A stretch of 64,000 nucleotides of DNA from Garcia nutans. Its lineage: Eukaryota; Streptophyta; Magnoliopsida; Malpighiales; Euphorbiaceae. The notes beneath the pieces are model-generated. The model was given only the letters and a program-made list of their open reading frames with translations, did no database searches and had not been told where the DNA came from. The DNA is taken from the NCBI GenBank assembly GCA_947685225.1, contig CANTUV010000014.1, forward strand, positions 6,324,001-6,388,000. Reading direction: 5' to 3'. A program made the translations under genes and the position numbers. Below are positions 49,968-62,359 of the stretch, in pieces. The stretch's first letter is position 1; each line of letters begins with the position of its first letter.

Positions 49968-51863
49968 TGGTGCACTTGATTAATTACTATTACAAAACGA
50001 CACTCGCAAGTATACGATGTTATTATAGCAATGGTGATCGTCCCAAGATAGTCTCACGAGGAAGGTGTTGTTCGTAATAATTTGATTAAAATAAAATATT
50101 AAATGTTCGAGTGTTTGTTGATGAAATGGTAAAATGTAATTAAAATTTAAAAGTAAAAATGAGTAGTGATTTTGCAAGATTAATTCAATTCTTGGAATGG
50201 TACCTAGGGTTGTAGATCAATTTAATCAAAACTTGATTCTCAAATTGTCCATTAATATAACCTTATAATTTAACTTGTTCCTTGAGTTTAATTAGTCAAT
50301 TACCAATTCATTAGTTTTCACATTCATGAATTAACAACAATCAATTATTTTGAAATTGCAAATTAAATAAATCCTAGAACTTATATTTTTAATTCATTCT
50401 TAGGGTGGTTAAATTGTATAGTTTCGATATCAAATTTCACCTCTCGGCCCATAATTTGATATTAAGTGATCAATAGGTGGCCAATCTATTAATCCAACTT
50501 TAAGTCCAACACAATCAACTAATAACAAGGAATATTAATGAAATTATCAAATTAAGTCATTTAATTAAATATACTACAACCAAGACATGAGTAAATTAGT
50601 TCATCATCAATTTAAAATAAGTATTCATCTCAAAATACATCAAATCACAATTATCCATTAAAATATTAATATTCTTAACAACAATAACAATCAAGAAATG
50701 AATTAAAAGAGAGAATATGAAGAACCCCTTTTGAAGATGTTAAGAGTTGAACTGCTTGTCTTACTCCTAGCTTCTACTTTGATGTGATGAAGAATTTTTA
50801 AGCCCTCTTCAATCAATGGCTCTCTTCTGAAAGGTGGAGTGGTAACTCTCTCAAGCTTGTACTCCTCAATCAAGTTTCTTCAAACCCTAAGCTTCTTGAA
50901 AGCTTGTTCACTCACTTTTATCCCAAGAATTATCTTTTCTTGTCTATGGAAGAAATGGAAGGTGGAAATGGAGGATGATGAAGAGAATGATGGTCATGGT
51001 GATGTCCTCCGCAAAATGTATATAGTCTCCAACATGTATCTCCATTCCATTTCCCCCCACCTCTCTTCTTTTTTCTTCTTTCTAATATTTTAAGACACTT
51101 TTCAACTCCACTCACTTCTTTGTCTCCCACTTTTTCTTTGTTTAATCTTTCATCCCATGAAATCATCAATCTTTTACTCAGTTTTAATATTTATTTTTTA
51201 AAAGATATTGCATGTTGTCTCCCACTTGTCTCCCAACCAACGTGAAAATAATTCAAGGAAATCACCTAGGACACGGTTAAGCCATTAGTGACTTGACCGT
51301 GTCACTCAAGTTTGCACTGGACATGACCAAGTCATTAGGTCATGTCCATGGCTGCCTCTTCTTCTTTCTTTCTTTTCCAGGTGGGACACGACCAATACCC
51401 TGACTGTATCATATGATACGGCTAGTGGCTTGGCCGTGTCTGGTGCTTGTGTCCACTTTTGTATACTTTTTTTGCTTCTTTCTTTTTTTGTTTCTTAGGT
51501 GGGACACGACCAAAACCCTGGCCGTGTCATGTGATACGGCCAAGGGCTTGGCCGTGTTTCTTGAAAGTGTATGCCTGCCCAATTTTTCTGAAGGACACGG
51601 TAAAACCAAGTTGTACTGGTCATATCTCGCTTGTTCACTGTCTTTCTTGTCCTTTGATGGGGGACATGACTAAGCCATGAAGTTTCTTTGCCATGTCACA
51701 TGCTTTTCTCCAAACTTCATCCATCAAATTGAATTGAATTTTCATTTTTTGTACTTCAACCTAAATCAAATACTTCAAACAATCTTTAAACACAAATAAA
51801 AGAAAAAATTAACTAAAAACTAATAAAATTACCCTAAAAACTTAGACATAATTGATTGAAACA
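49968..51863 (-). repeat. 3' LTR of the Athila-type element
   Basis: About 1.9 kb. The plus strand begins TGGTGCACTTGATTAATTAC and ends GATTGAAACA, with TG...CA termini. It holds a cluster of CCGTGTC-type motifs at about 51270-51700. Confidence 0.9.
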
Positions 51864-51880
51864 AATGTCCCACGCTTAAT
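51864..51880 (-). other. Polypurine tract of the Athila-type element
   Basis: Read on the minus strand, AGCGTGGGACATT directly precedes the 3' LTR. It follows the conserved GGGGACAAGCAAAG stretch at about 51885-51900. Confidence 0.6.
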
Positions 51881-53264
51881 CCTTTGCTTGTCCCCAAGCA
51901 AAGTTAAAATGAAAAACAAACTAAAATAAGAATAATATGGTCAAGTTCAATAGTTATGATGATATATCAAGACTTCCATTTTCTTAAATCTGCAATCAAT
52001 ATCAAATCAAACAAAATCAATACTCATGTAATTTAGTAGCTTTGCATGCATAACCAATGTTGTCATTTTCTTACCAACTCCTTAGAGTGTTTAAACATGA
52101 TGGTGTTTACACTCCTAGCATTCAACGAAAGATTATCACCATAGGCTTGCTTATCGATCAAATTTTTACTACTAAATTTCAATCAACCACCAATCATAAG
52201 GTCTTTCATTTAGTTATAATGTGGCTAAGGTAAAGGTATGATATTTGAGAGAGTAAGTTTATTAATCAAGTTCAAGAGAATTTCAAGAATAAAGCATATG
52301 TATTAATGCCAAACAATCCCAAGATATATTCCACTCACTTAGCGCTAGGCAATTAAATATTTTTTTATTTATTTAATATTTTTTAAATAGGGTTTACAAC
52401 TAGAGAACACAATAATTTGTAATTTTAAACCCACTAGTTTTAACCCCACACTTTATTTAATGCAACACTCAATCACTAAAGCTTTTAAAATGCTCTTGAT
52501 ATAATAAAAGGGTAAGAGTTAAAAACAAAATGGTTCAAGGCTAATGGTGATGTGAAAGAGAGAAAAAGAAAAATGAAATAAGCTCAAAATTGAAGAACTA
52601 AGGTCGAATATAAGGTTGATCTTTTTAAGCTAAAGTGAATATACCTAATTGCCTTAATCATATTGATGCTTAATTGAAATTTTTTTTATATAGTCTCAAG
52701 ATGTATGTTAAAACAAGTTTTAGCAATTCATCAATCAAGGATGTTATTCACACACAAAAAGAATAATAAGTTGACATCCAACTTAAAAGACTCAATTCTC
52801 ACAAGTTTAAAAGGCAATATAAGGAATACCCATCCAAATTAACAAGCACCAATTATATCCAATTCTAAAATTCATGCTTCAAAAATTAAAGGTTATCTAT
52901 CAATAAGCTTATAACAATTGAACTTAATAACATTCTAAACAATATGGCACAAGGCATAACACGTAAATAAAAATAACTAAATTAAAAAAAAGATTAAAAA
53001 TAAAAAACTAACTATCACACACTTAAGATTGACATTGTCCTCAATGAAAACTAGGATAATTAAAAAGAATAAGAGTTAAAGTATAACCTATTTTTCAGTG
53101 TTCTCCGTGTGAGACAAATGCTACCTTTTCAACCACAAAAAATTAATTTTTCATGAATAAAATAACAAAAATAAAAGAAAAGAAAATAACTATTAAAATA
53201 TCCAACAACTGAAAATAAGAAAATAAGAAGTGTTTGCAAAAAGTTAAAGTAGGCATGATCTATG
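51881..53264. other. Non-coding 3' internal region of the Athila-type element
   Basis: No frame of interest. It is A-rich on the plus strand and lies between the env-like remnant and the polypurine tract. Confidence 0.6.
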
Positions 53265-54346
53265 GTGATGGAGGATGTGACGATGATGCTGCTAAAGGAT
53301 GGAGGCTAAGAATCTTGGCAAGTTTGCTGTTGATTTGCTCCAATTGGTGAAGGACTTTTGCATGATTGCGATCTACTTTGTTTTCCAAGGCTTATATCCT
53401 ACTAATAATCTCTTAATTTTCTAAAATCGGAGCATCTTTATACAAATCAGGTGAATTCGTGTCGGACTCCTCACCAACTCTTGGTCTCTTTTGCCGGTCT
53501 CCTTGTGCAACTTACTCTTCAGAAGCCATAACATAAGCCTCCGCCTCTTTTGGTGACCAAGCACATTTTTTTTAGAGTAGCAAGTTCTAATAAATCACTA
53601 TCTAAAATTCTAGTCATATTGCATGTGCTCGGGTCAAAGCCATCGACAAGTGCCATAGCTAAGATGGTCACCAATCTACCTATATAAATTGCACCCCTTT
53701 TTCTATTTGTCACACTATCAAAAATATCGGCTAACCAATAGCCGGTACTCACGGGTATTGCATTACTCGCACAATCTAAGAAAAATATCTCACTTAATTC
53801 TATTGCACCCGGGCTTTCTTTTGGTGCAAAGAATCCACAAGACATAAACCTATATAAATATCTCAATGCAAGATTTATCAATTTCGTTGCCTTGGCCGAT
53901 TTGGCCACATACATTCCACCCAAGCCTATTGCTCCCCATGCAAATTATTGTTTAAAACCTTTAGGCACACATTTTTCTCCTTCTTGGTAGAAACCAAAAA
54001 TACTATTCAATTGAGCAATATCAATAACATATGGTTTTCCAAACAATTTAAAGCCTAACCTAGTGCAAATTTTAACTTCATCTCTTTCAACCTTAAGAGA
54101 GGTTAGAAATTCAATGATAAGTTCTTAGAATTGCACATGTTTAAGGGAAACTAATCTTTCACGCCCTAGGTTTTGTACATATTTATGAAAATTTTCCCTA
54201 ATTTGAAGAGCATCAAGAGATTCTTCGCTTACATATCTCGTTGGAAAGAAACCCCTTGCTAGAAGAGTCATTCTCTTTGAAGATGATGAAGAGGATGATG
54301 GAGGTTGCCTCCTCTTGTGATGAGACACCATTTTAGTTCTTGGCAT
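53265..54346 (-). pseudogene. Athila env-like (ORF-1 type) pseudogene
   Basis: One minus-strand frame starts with ATG at 54346 and a basic, Ser-rich segment. It then has RGFFPTRYVSEE, KLFGKPYVIDIAQLN and LINLALRYLYRFM, and ends near 53519 in that frame. In-frame TAA codons at 54125-54127 and 53945-53947 interrupt it. A coiled-coil-like tail in another frame (LENKVDRNHAKVLHQLEQIN) reaches about 53265. Athila elements carry such a gene between integrase and the 3' LTR; it is called env-like by position, and no entry function is proven. No membrane segment is convincing here. Confidence 0.7.
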
Positions 54347-54559
54347 CTTGATCTTGGTGAAAATTGAAGATTTGATGGATTTTATTAATTTTTTATTAAG
54401 AAAAATGAAAGATTTAATGGATTTTTAAAGTTTTTAGGGATGAGTATGGTGATTTGAGAGAGAGAGAGAGTTGTCAGAGAGAGAGAAAATGGAGGTGAGG
54501 GTTTGAAATGGGGAAGAAAATGAAAAATTAGATTTTAAATCGTGGGTTTAAAAATTGGT

Positions 54560-54780
54560 CTTGTAGTTCAGTTCGGGCTGGACACGACCACGAACACAGT
54601 CGTGTCGACTGCTGTGAAAACGGGCTTCAATCGTGGGGGTGAACATGACTTTGAGCAACTTGGCCGTGTTTATGTGATACGGCCATGGACAAGACCATGT
54701 CGTGTGGCCGTGTTTACTTCTATAAAAATGGCTGGGTTCGACATGGCCATGAACACAGTCGTGTCAGCTACTGCCACTTT
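54560..54780. repeat. Internal cluster of GGCCGTGTC-type palindromic motifs
   Basis: Words such as GGACACGACCACG, GTCGTGTC, TTGGCCGTGTTT and ATACGGCCATGG occur on both strands, as in the LTRs. The cluster is about 215-430 bp upstream of the env-like ATG. The 15-mer GTGTTTACTTCTATA at 54710-54724 is identical to 61958-61972 in the 5' LTR. Confidence 0.75.
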
Positions 54781-55041
54781 CTCAATTTATTTTTTTTTAA
54801 AAAAAGGGTTAAGCTGTGTCACCCAAGTCTATTAAGTGCAATCTTTCTTCATTTCTTTTCCCTAAAACACAATTAAAATAAAAATCGATCACAATACCCA
54901 TTCAAATATCTTATTATAAACCAACATAAATAAAAATTAGGAAGCCAAAATAGTAAAATTAAATAAAGAAAAGAAATCCAAACCAATGGGTTGCCTCCCA
55001 TTGAACGTTTCTTTGATGTCGTTTAGCTGGACATCATTGTA

Positions 55042-56147
55042 TTACTTATCGATAAATACCAAACTTTCAATAATTTTTGCAATATCGATTTCTTCAAAGT
55101 AGGGCTTTACCTTTTGTCCATTTAATTTAAATGTCTCGTTGATTTTCAAATTGAGTAACTCAACAACCCCATAAGGGAATATTTGTATTACTTGAAATGG
55201 TCCACTCCAATAAAATTTCAATTTTTCGGGGAATAATCACATTCTTAAATTGAATAGGAGGATTTTCATTCTCGGTTCGAAAGTCCTTCTAAGGATCATT
55301 CTGTCATGCATTGCTTTGTCTTTTCTTTATAGATCCTTGAACTCTCATAGGCTTCATTCCTAAGCTCATTAAGCTCGGAAATTTGTAATATTTTTTGCTC
55401 CCTTGCTCTTTCTAAGTCCATATTCGTGGTCCATATCTCCCAATAAGCCTTGTACTCCAATTTCACCGGTAGGTGGCAAGCCTTGCTAAAGACTAACCTA
55501 TATGGACTCATTTCCAATGGCATTTTGAAAGCAGTCCTATAAGCCCACAGTGCTTTTGAAAGTCGAATTGACCAATCTTTTCTTGTTGTGCTCACTGTCT
55601 TCTCTAAAATCCACTTGATTTGCTTGTTGAAAATCTCAGATTGTCCGGATGTTTGAGGTTAGTATAAAGTTGCCACTTTGTATCGGATGTCAAACTTGGT
55701 CATCAACTTTTCAAACCATTTGTTGTAAAAATGGCTTCCTCCATTACTCATTATTGCCTTTGGAATTTTGAACCTGCTCAAAATTTTTTTCTTCAAGAAT
55801 TTCAGAATAACATTAGCATCATTAGTCCTAGTGGGGATAGCTTCAACTCACTTAGAAACATAATCCACTGCAAGAAGGATATATTCAAAATTAAAGGACT
55901 TGGGAAATGGTCCCATGAAGTCTATTCCCCATACATCAAAACTTTCAACCACAATAAAAATATTGAGAGTCATTTCATTCATTTTACTAATGTTTCCTAC
56001 TCTTTGACATTTGTCACATCTTATACAAAAATTATAATCATTCTTAAAAAGAGTAAGCCAATACAAATCGCTTTGAAAAACTTTCTCAGAGTTCTTCTTT
56101 CCTTCAAAATGCCCCCCACAATACATGTTGTGACAAAATTTTAGCAC
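55042..56147 (-). pseudogene. Athila integrase
   Basis: The zinc-binding part has CxxC (CDKCQR), followed by the first catalytic Asp in WGIDFMGPFP. The second is changed: SNGGSHF where family members have SDGGSHF. A stop precedes PQTSGQSEIFNK, which keeps the Glu. The conserved C-terminal half (DWSIRLSKALWAYRTAFK, SPYRLVFSKACHLPVKLE) lies at 55595-55296. A final segment with SGPFQVIQIFPYGVVEL ends at a TAA at 55042-55044. At least two interruptions and the lost Asp make it inactive. Confidence 0.85.
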
Positions 56148-56266
56148 TTGTAATTACACTTCTTCAGGCACACATCTTCTGATAATTTTATCTCTGTAAA
56201 TTCTAAACAAATATGGCTCATCCCAAAAATAGTACTTACAAGAATGTAGGAATCTTTTTTTTTGGC

Positions 56267-57770
56267 CTAAAAATTCAAATCTTTTCTCACAACACCACAA
56301 GAAAAATAATTAGCAATATCGACATACCATGATGCTTGAGTTAAAGCAAACAAGTGTTCATCCAGAAATTTTTCAAAAGCATTGTTACAAGTAATTTTTG
56401 CATCATTATCATGAAAGCTCAATTTAGAAAGATGGCCAGCTACTACATTCTCACTTCCTTTCTTATCTTTGATTTCAACATCGAATTCTTGCAACATTAA
56501 TACCCACCTAATGAGGTTAGGTTTAGCTTGTGGTTTAGTCAATAGGTATTTCAAGGTCGTATGGTCAGAAAATACTATGACTTTAAAACCTATCAAATAA
56601 GATCTAAATTTATCCAGTGTAAATACTACAACTAGTACTTCCCTTTCAGTGGTTGTGTAATTCACTTGAGCATCATTTAAAAATAAACTTGTATAATAAA
56701 TTACACACATCAATTTATTCATTTTTTGGCCCAAAACAGCTCCAATGGCATAATTAGATGCATCACATATGATTTCAAAAGGCAAGTCCCAATTAAGGGC
56801 AACAATTATAGGGGCAGAAGTTTTTTTTTTTTTAAATCTCAAAAGCTTCTAAGCACTTATCATTAAAAATAAATGGGGCATTTTTTCCTAGTAAATGACA
56901 CAAAGGAAGTGAAATTTTAGAAAAATCACTTATGAACCTCCTATAAAATCTTGCATGCCCCAAAAAACTTCTAATCCTCTTTACAGATGTGGGTGGTGGT
57001 AGATTCATGATTAAATCAAACTTAGCTTTGTCTACCTCAATCTCCTTATGGGAAGCAACATGTCCCAAAATAATCCCATGATCAATCGTAAAGTGACTCT
57101 TTTTTCAACTCAAGGTAAGATTACATTCAATACATCTTTCAAGTATAAGAGTCAATTTAAGTAAATAATCATCAAATGACTTGTCAAAAGTAGAGAAGTC
57201 ATCCATAAATACTTTAATGCACTTGTCCAACATATCAGAAAAATAGAAAGTATACATCTTTAAAAATATTTCCTGTGCATTGCAAAGTCTGAATGGCATC
57301 CTCTGAAAGGCAAATATCCTAAAGAGACAAGTGAAAGTCATTTTGGGTTGATCCTCTGGTGCTATCGGGAGTTGGTAGTAACCTGAAAGACCATAAAAAA
57401 AATAGTAAAAAGTATGTCCAGATAATCTATCCAATATTTGATTAATAAATGATAGAGGAAAGTGATATTTCTTGGTGATATTATTTAATTTTCAATAATT
57501 TATGCACATTCGCCATCCGGTTTGAGATCATGGTGGTAACAACTCTCCCTTCTCATTTTGGACCACAGTCAACCCTGCTTTCTTTGGCACAATGTGTATG
57601 GGACTAACCCACTCACTATCAGCAATGAGATAGATTACCCCTTCTTCAAGCAATTTTAGAACATCCTTTTTCACTAATTCGCTCATATTAGGATTAAGCT
57701 TCCTTTGAGCCTCTCTCATTGGTTTAGCCCCTTTCTCTAAAACTATCTTGTGCATACACATAGAGGAATT
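56267..57770 (-). pseudogene. Athila reverse transcriptase and RNase H
   Basis: Pieces in order on the minus strand: KGAKPMREAQRKLNP and SPIHIVPKKAG (57761-57528), then MPFRLCNAQ and the catalytic FMDDFS (57434-57105). Next come FLGHARFYRRFISDFS (57068-56832) and RNase H with CDASNYAIGAVLGQ, YTTTEREVL and FSDHTTLKYLL (56842-56267). Each join is a stop or frameshift. The first part of the RT palm is damaged at about 57440-57530. Confidence 0.88.
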
Positions 57771-57881
57771 AATACCCTTGATATCACTTAACCTCTAACC
57801 AATGGCTCTCTTGAACTTTTTCAACATTCTCACAAGTTTATCTTCCTTCTCACTACTAAGAGTAGCGGAAATTATCATTGG

Positions 57882-58600
57882 TTAAGAGTTATTCTCCTCA
57901 AGAAAAATATACTTTAAGTATTTTGAGAGTCCTTTAAGTTCAACCCCTTTTGATTGAATCTCCTCTTTCTCAATTTCAAGTTCTTCTTCAACACTCTCAT
58001 TGTCCAATATGGACTGGCATTCCTCAATGTCTTCATTAAAAATCTCAGGTTCTTCACATAAAGTTAGGGTCCTCTCTAGCTTTCCTTCTCCACTTTCCTG
58101 CAAAAAAACTTCTTGAACAATAAGTTCAGTAAAATCAATGAAAGAACAGTCTTCATACAAATCAGTAGTGGAAATAGGAAAAGTGTTAAAAATTAAAAAT
58201 TATACTGTTTGTCCCAAAACGGTCATGATTAATTTTCCATTTTAAACATCAATCAATGTATTAGTTGTAGCCATAAAATGTCTCCCTAAAAAAATTATAT
58301 GTTTAGAATCCCTAGAGATTTCTTCCCCCACATGTAAGACAGTGAAATCGACGGGTACAATCAAACCACATATCTTAACTAGAACATCTTCTATGATCCT
58401 CTTAGGGTATCTAAGAGTTCTATCCGTAAGTTACTGCACCATTTTTGTTAGTTTGAGTTCCCCTAGCTCTAGTCTCAAGTAAATGGAGTATGGCATCAAG
58501 TTTATGCTAGATCCTAAATCACATATGCCAATAGTTTCTTTCTAATTCCCCATAGAAATATTAACTATGAAGCTCCTAGGATCTTTTAGCTTAGGAGGTA
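57882..58600 (-). pseudogene. Athila protease and protease-RT linker
   Basis: CDLGSSINLMP with LRLELGELKLTKM is the active-site region of an Athila-type aspartic protease (about 58460-58560). It is followed by RTLRYPKRIIEDVLVKI and IVPVDFTVLH. Stops interrupt it, one in the approach to the active site. The acidic linker 58160-57882 is open and rich in Glu. Confidence 0.75.
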
Positions 58601-59169
58601 ACTTGTGTTGTAAAATAGCACTTGTTACTTTCGAGATGATCACATTCTCATCCAACTCATATCTTTTTATTTTTAGTGTTTAGCTCCTTAAAAAATTTAG
58701 CATAGGATGATATATTTTTAATAACCTCAAGTAAGGGTAGGTTAATAGTTACTTTTGAGAGCATATTGTAAATTTCAGAAAATTATTTATCATGCTTCTC
58801 ATTTTTTAATCTGCTTGAAAAATGGATTGGCGGTCTGTAAGGATTTAGAGATTTATACAGCTTTGGTGCATCAGATGCCTCCTCACTATTCTCCTTCTGC
58901 TCACTTGGTTGAACTTTGTCTTCTTGTATTTCCTTACCCTTTTTTTGAATTGTACCTGCATCCAAAGAATCATCAACCTTATTATTGTAAATTTTATTAT
59001 CAATTACCTTACCACTTCTTAAGATCGTGATTGCTTTGGCTTACTTCGGTTGAAGTTGATTAGTCAATTGACCCACTTGAGTTTCCACCTTCTCAAGTGA
59101 TGCTTCCAAAGAGTCAAACCGTTTGTTGTTTACTTCTTGATTTTGGGTGCTTATTTAAATAAAAGCATT

Positions 59170-60430
59170 CAAATTATTCTCAAGCGAAGGGTTCTTGACT
59201 TGCTCTTAATTCGAGATTTGCCCTTGAAATTGGGGACCTTTTTGATATGGTTGGAAAGGTTGTTGAGGTGAAGCATGTTGTTGATTCTTTCATGAAAAAT
59301 TAGGGTGATTTCTCAGCCCGAAATTATAAGAATTTGAGTATGGGTCATTTCTTCCCCTTTGTTGGAACCCTTCAAAAGCATAAACTTGCTCTTTCCCTTA
59401 TTGGAATAGGTCAAAGCTTGAAGGGCACACATTTTCTTGATGGCCTACAAGACCACATGATGCACATGATTCCTAGTTTGGCATTGGTAATTTTCCTCTA
59501 TCATTTAGCAATTTTACTTGTCTTGTCAATTCCGCAATTTGCCTTGCCATTTTTGAGTTTGCACTTAACTCATATGCTCCTCTTCTTCTTTTTCCAATAC
59601 TCTTTTATTGAGAATTTGCTTCCAATATTTCAAACAATGTAACCATTTCAGCAGCTGTTTTCTCACCCATTGCCTCTCCTGCAACATTATCCACTGTATT
59701 TTGACATTGTTGAGTTAGCCCATCAAGAAAGAATTGATTGAGCAATAATTGTGGATAGTAATGATGAGGACACTGAAACAATAAAGATTTGAAGCGATCC
59801 CATATAGCCTTATGAAACGGTTCTCCATCCAATTGGGTGAAAATTACAATACTCCCCCAAGCTCCTTTGACTTTTAGTGTAAATAAAATTTTCTCATGAA
59901 TTTATTATACACTTTAGTCCATGTGGTTAGGAAATTCTTCGGTAAAGTCATCAACCATGCCTTTGCCCTATCCTTCAAACTATATGGAAAATATCTCATT
60001 TTGAGTTCATCCTCCGTCAGTGTTTGCAAAGGGAATTCATGCAATGTGGTATAAAAATCTCGAATGAAGTTGAGAGAGTTTTTATTTGGCAATCCATGGA
60101 AGGATGGTAGCATACTATAATGAGTATTTTTGAGTTCATAATTTCTTGCTGCACTGCTTAACTGGATACATAATGTGATTACTCCAATGATCGATCAGGC
60201 AAACTCATTCATCGGTAGTTTCTCTATGTCACCCATTTCTACCTCTGTGTTCTCCCCAATTTGCTCTCCGGAGTCTTCTTCTTCTTGCCCCAAAGGATCT
60301 ACTTCCTTAGTTCTAAGAAGTCTATCAATATCATCTATAAATGGAGCAAGTTCATTTCTGTGGGACCTTAGTCCTTACATGAATCACCTAGGAAAATCAA
60401 GAAGAAACACTTTAAACACTTTAAACAATT
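59170..60430 (-). pseudogene. Athila gag
   Basis: The conserved core is in two open pieces. 60113-59874 has FHGLPNKNSLNFIRDFY, LKMRYFPYSLKDRAKAWL and FMRKFYLH; 59832-59605 has FHKAIWDRFKSLLFQCPHH and LLLNQFFLDGL. A frameshift or stop lies between them. A Gln/Pro-rich C-terminal remnant follows near 59200-59290. Confidence 0.82.
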
Positions 60431-60466
60431 AAAATAAAAGAATCAAACTACTACTAACAATTGTCT

Positions 60467-60488
60467 CACTCGGCAACGATGCCAAAAA
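60467..60488 (-). other. Primer-binding site of the Athila-type element
   Basis: Just inside the 5' LTR the minus strand reads TTTTGGCATCGTTGCCGAGT. This matches in pattern the TGGCGCCGTTGCCGGGGA type used by many plant gypsy elements (tRNA-Asp), with several changes. Confidence 0.65.
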
Positions 60489-60490
60489 CT

Positions 60491-62359
60491 TGTTGCGCTT
60501 GATTAATTACTACTACAAAGCGACACTTGCAAGTATACAAAGTTATTGTAGCAACGGTGATCGCCCCAAAGTCGTCTCACAAGGAAAATATTATTTGTAA
60601 TAATTTAATAAAAATAAAATATTAAATGTTCGAGTGTTTGTTGAAATGGTGAAATATAATTAAAATTTGAAAGAAAAAATGAGCAGTAGTTGTGCAAGAT
60701 TAATTCAATTCTTGAAATGGTGCCTAGGGTTATAGATTAATTTAATCAAAGCTTGATTTTCAAATTGTTCGTTAATATAATCTTGTAATTTAACTCGTTC
60801 CTTGAATTTAATTAGTCAATTACCAATTCATTAGTTTTCACATTCATGAATTAGTAACAACCAATTATTTTAAAATTGAAAATTAAATAAACCCTAGAAC
60901 TTATATTTCTAATTCATTCTTCGGGTGGTTAAATTATATAGTTTCGATATTAAATTTTACCTCTCGGTCCATCATTTGATATTAAGTGATCAATAGGTGA
61001 CCAATCTATCAATCTAACTTTAAATCCAACGCAATCAACCAATACAAGGAATATTAATGGAATTATCAAATCAAGTCATTTAATCAAATCTACTACAACT
61101 CAAGACATGAGTAAAATAGCTCATCATCAATTTAAAATAAGTATTCATCTTAATATACATCAAATCACAATTGTCCATTGAAATATTAATATTCTTAACA
61201 ACAACAACAATCAAGAAATGAATTAAAAGAGAGAATATGAAAAACCTCTTTTGAAGATGCTAAGAGTTGAACTACTTGTCATTCTCATAGCTTCCACTTT
61301 GATGTGATGAAGAACTTTCAAGCCCTCTTCAATCAATGACTCTCTTCTTGAAAGGTGGAGTGGCAACTCTATCAAGCTTGCACTCCTTAATCAAGTCTTC
61401 TTCAAACCTTAACCTTCTTGAAAGCTTGTTTACTCACTTTCATCCCAAGAATTGTCTTTTTCTTGCCTATGGGAGAAATGGAAGGTGGAAATGGAGGAAG
61501 AGGAAGAGAATGGTGGTCATGGTGATGTCCTCCACAAAATGTATATAGTCTCCAACGTGTATCTCCATTCCATTTCCCCACACCTCTCTTCTTTTTCATT
61601 CTTTTTAATATTTTAAGATACTTTTCAACTCCACTCACTTCTTTGTCTCCTACTTTTTTGTTTAATATTTCATCCCATAAAATCATCCCTCTTTTACTCA
61701 TTATTATTATTTATTTTTTAAAAGATATTGCATTTTGTCTCCTAACCAACGTGAAAATAATTCAAAGAAATCACCTAGGACACAGCCAAGCCATTGGTGA
61801 CTTGACTGTGTCACTCAAGTTTTCACTGGACACAGCCAAGTCATTAGGTTGTATCCATGGCTGCCTCTTCTTCTTTCTTTCTTCTCCAGATGGGACACGA
61901 CCAAGACCCTGACCGTGTCATGTGACACGACTAGTGGCTTAGCGGTGTCTGGTGCTTGTGTTTACTTCTATATACTTTCTTTGCTTCTTTCTTCTTTGTT
62001 CCTTAGGTGGGAAACGACCAAGACCACATGACACGACCAATGGCTTGGCCGTGTTTCTTGAAGGTGCATGCCTGCCCAATTTTCTTGAAGAACACGACAA
62101 AACCAAGTTGTCTTGGCTGTATCTTACTTGTTCCTTGTCTTTCTTGCCCTTTGATGAAGGACATGACTAAGCCATGAAGTATCTTGGTCGTGTCACATGC
62201 TTTTCTCCAAACTTCATCTATCAAATTGAATTGAATTTTCATTTTTACACTTCAACCTAAATCAAACACTTCAAACAATCTTCAAATATAAATAAAAGGA
62301 AAAATTAACTAAAAACCAATAAAATTACACTAAAAACTTGGACATAATTGATTGAAACA
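60491..62359 (-). repeat. 5' LTR of the Athila-type element
   Basis: About 1.87 kb, TG...CA termini. The plus strand starts TGTTGCGCTTGATTAATTAC and ends GATTGAAACA. Read in element direction, the GGCCGTGTC-type cluster (about 61775-62200) lies 160-590 bp from the LTR start, i.e. in presumed U3. A TATATAGAAGTAAACAC stretch on the minus strand near 61958-61974 could be the TATA region. Confidence 0.9.

Larger units (their letters stand above)
49968..62359 (-). mobile_element. Athila-type Ty3/gypsy LTR retrotransposon, decayed
   Basis: LTRs of about 1.9 kb flank a minus-strand internal region in the order PBS, gag, protease, RT, RNase H, integrase, env-like frame, polypurine tract. Marks of the Athila lineage are the protease block CDLGSSINLMP, the TGGGAGGCAACCCA motif soon after integrase (about 54990), the env-like gene near the 3' LTR, and the GGGGACAAGCAAAGGATTAA stretch before the 3' LTR. 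Flanks are TGGTG (49963-49967) and CGGTG (62360-62364), an imperfect 5-bp duplication. The LTRs differ clearly more than those of the Tat element, so the insertion is older. All genes are broken. Confidence 0.92.

Noticed and set aside
51270..51700. CRISPR-like reading of the spaced CCGTGTC motifs
   Set aside because: Spacing is irregular, motifs are short and on both strands, and the DNA is a plant LTR; no cas genes.
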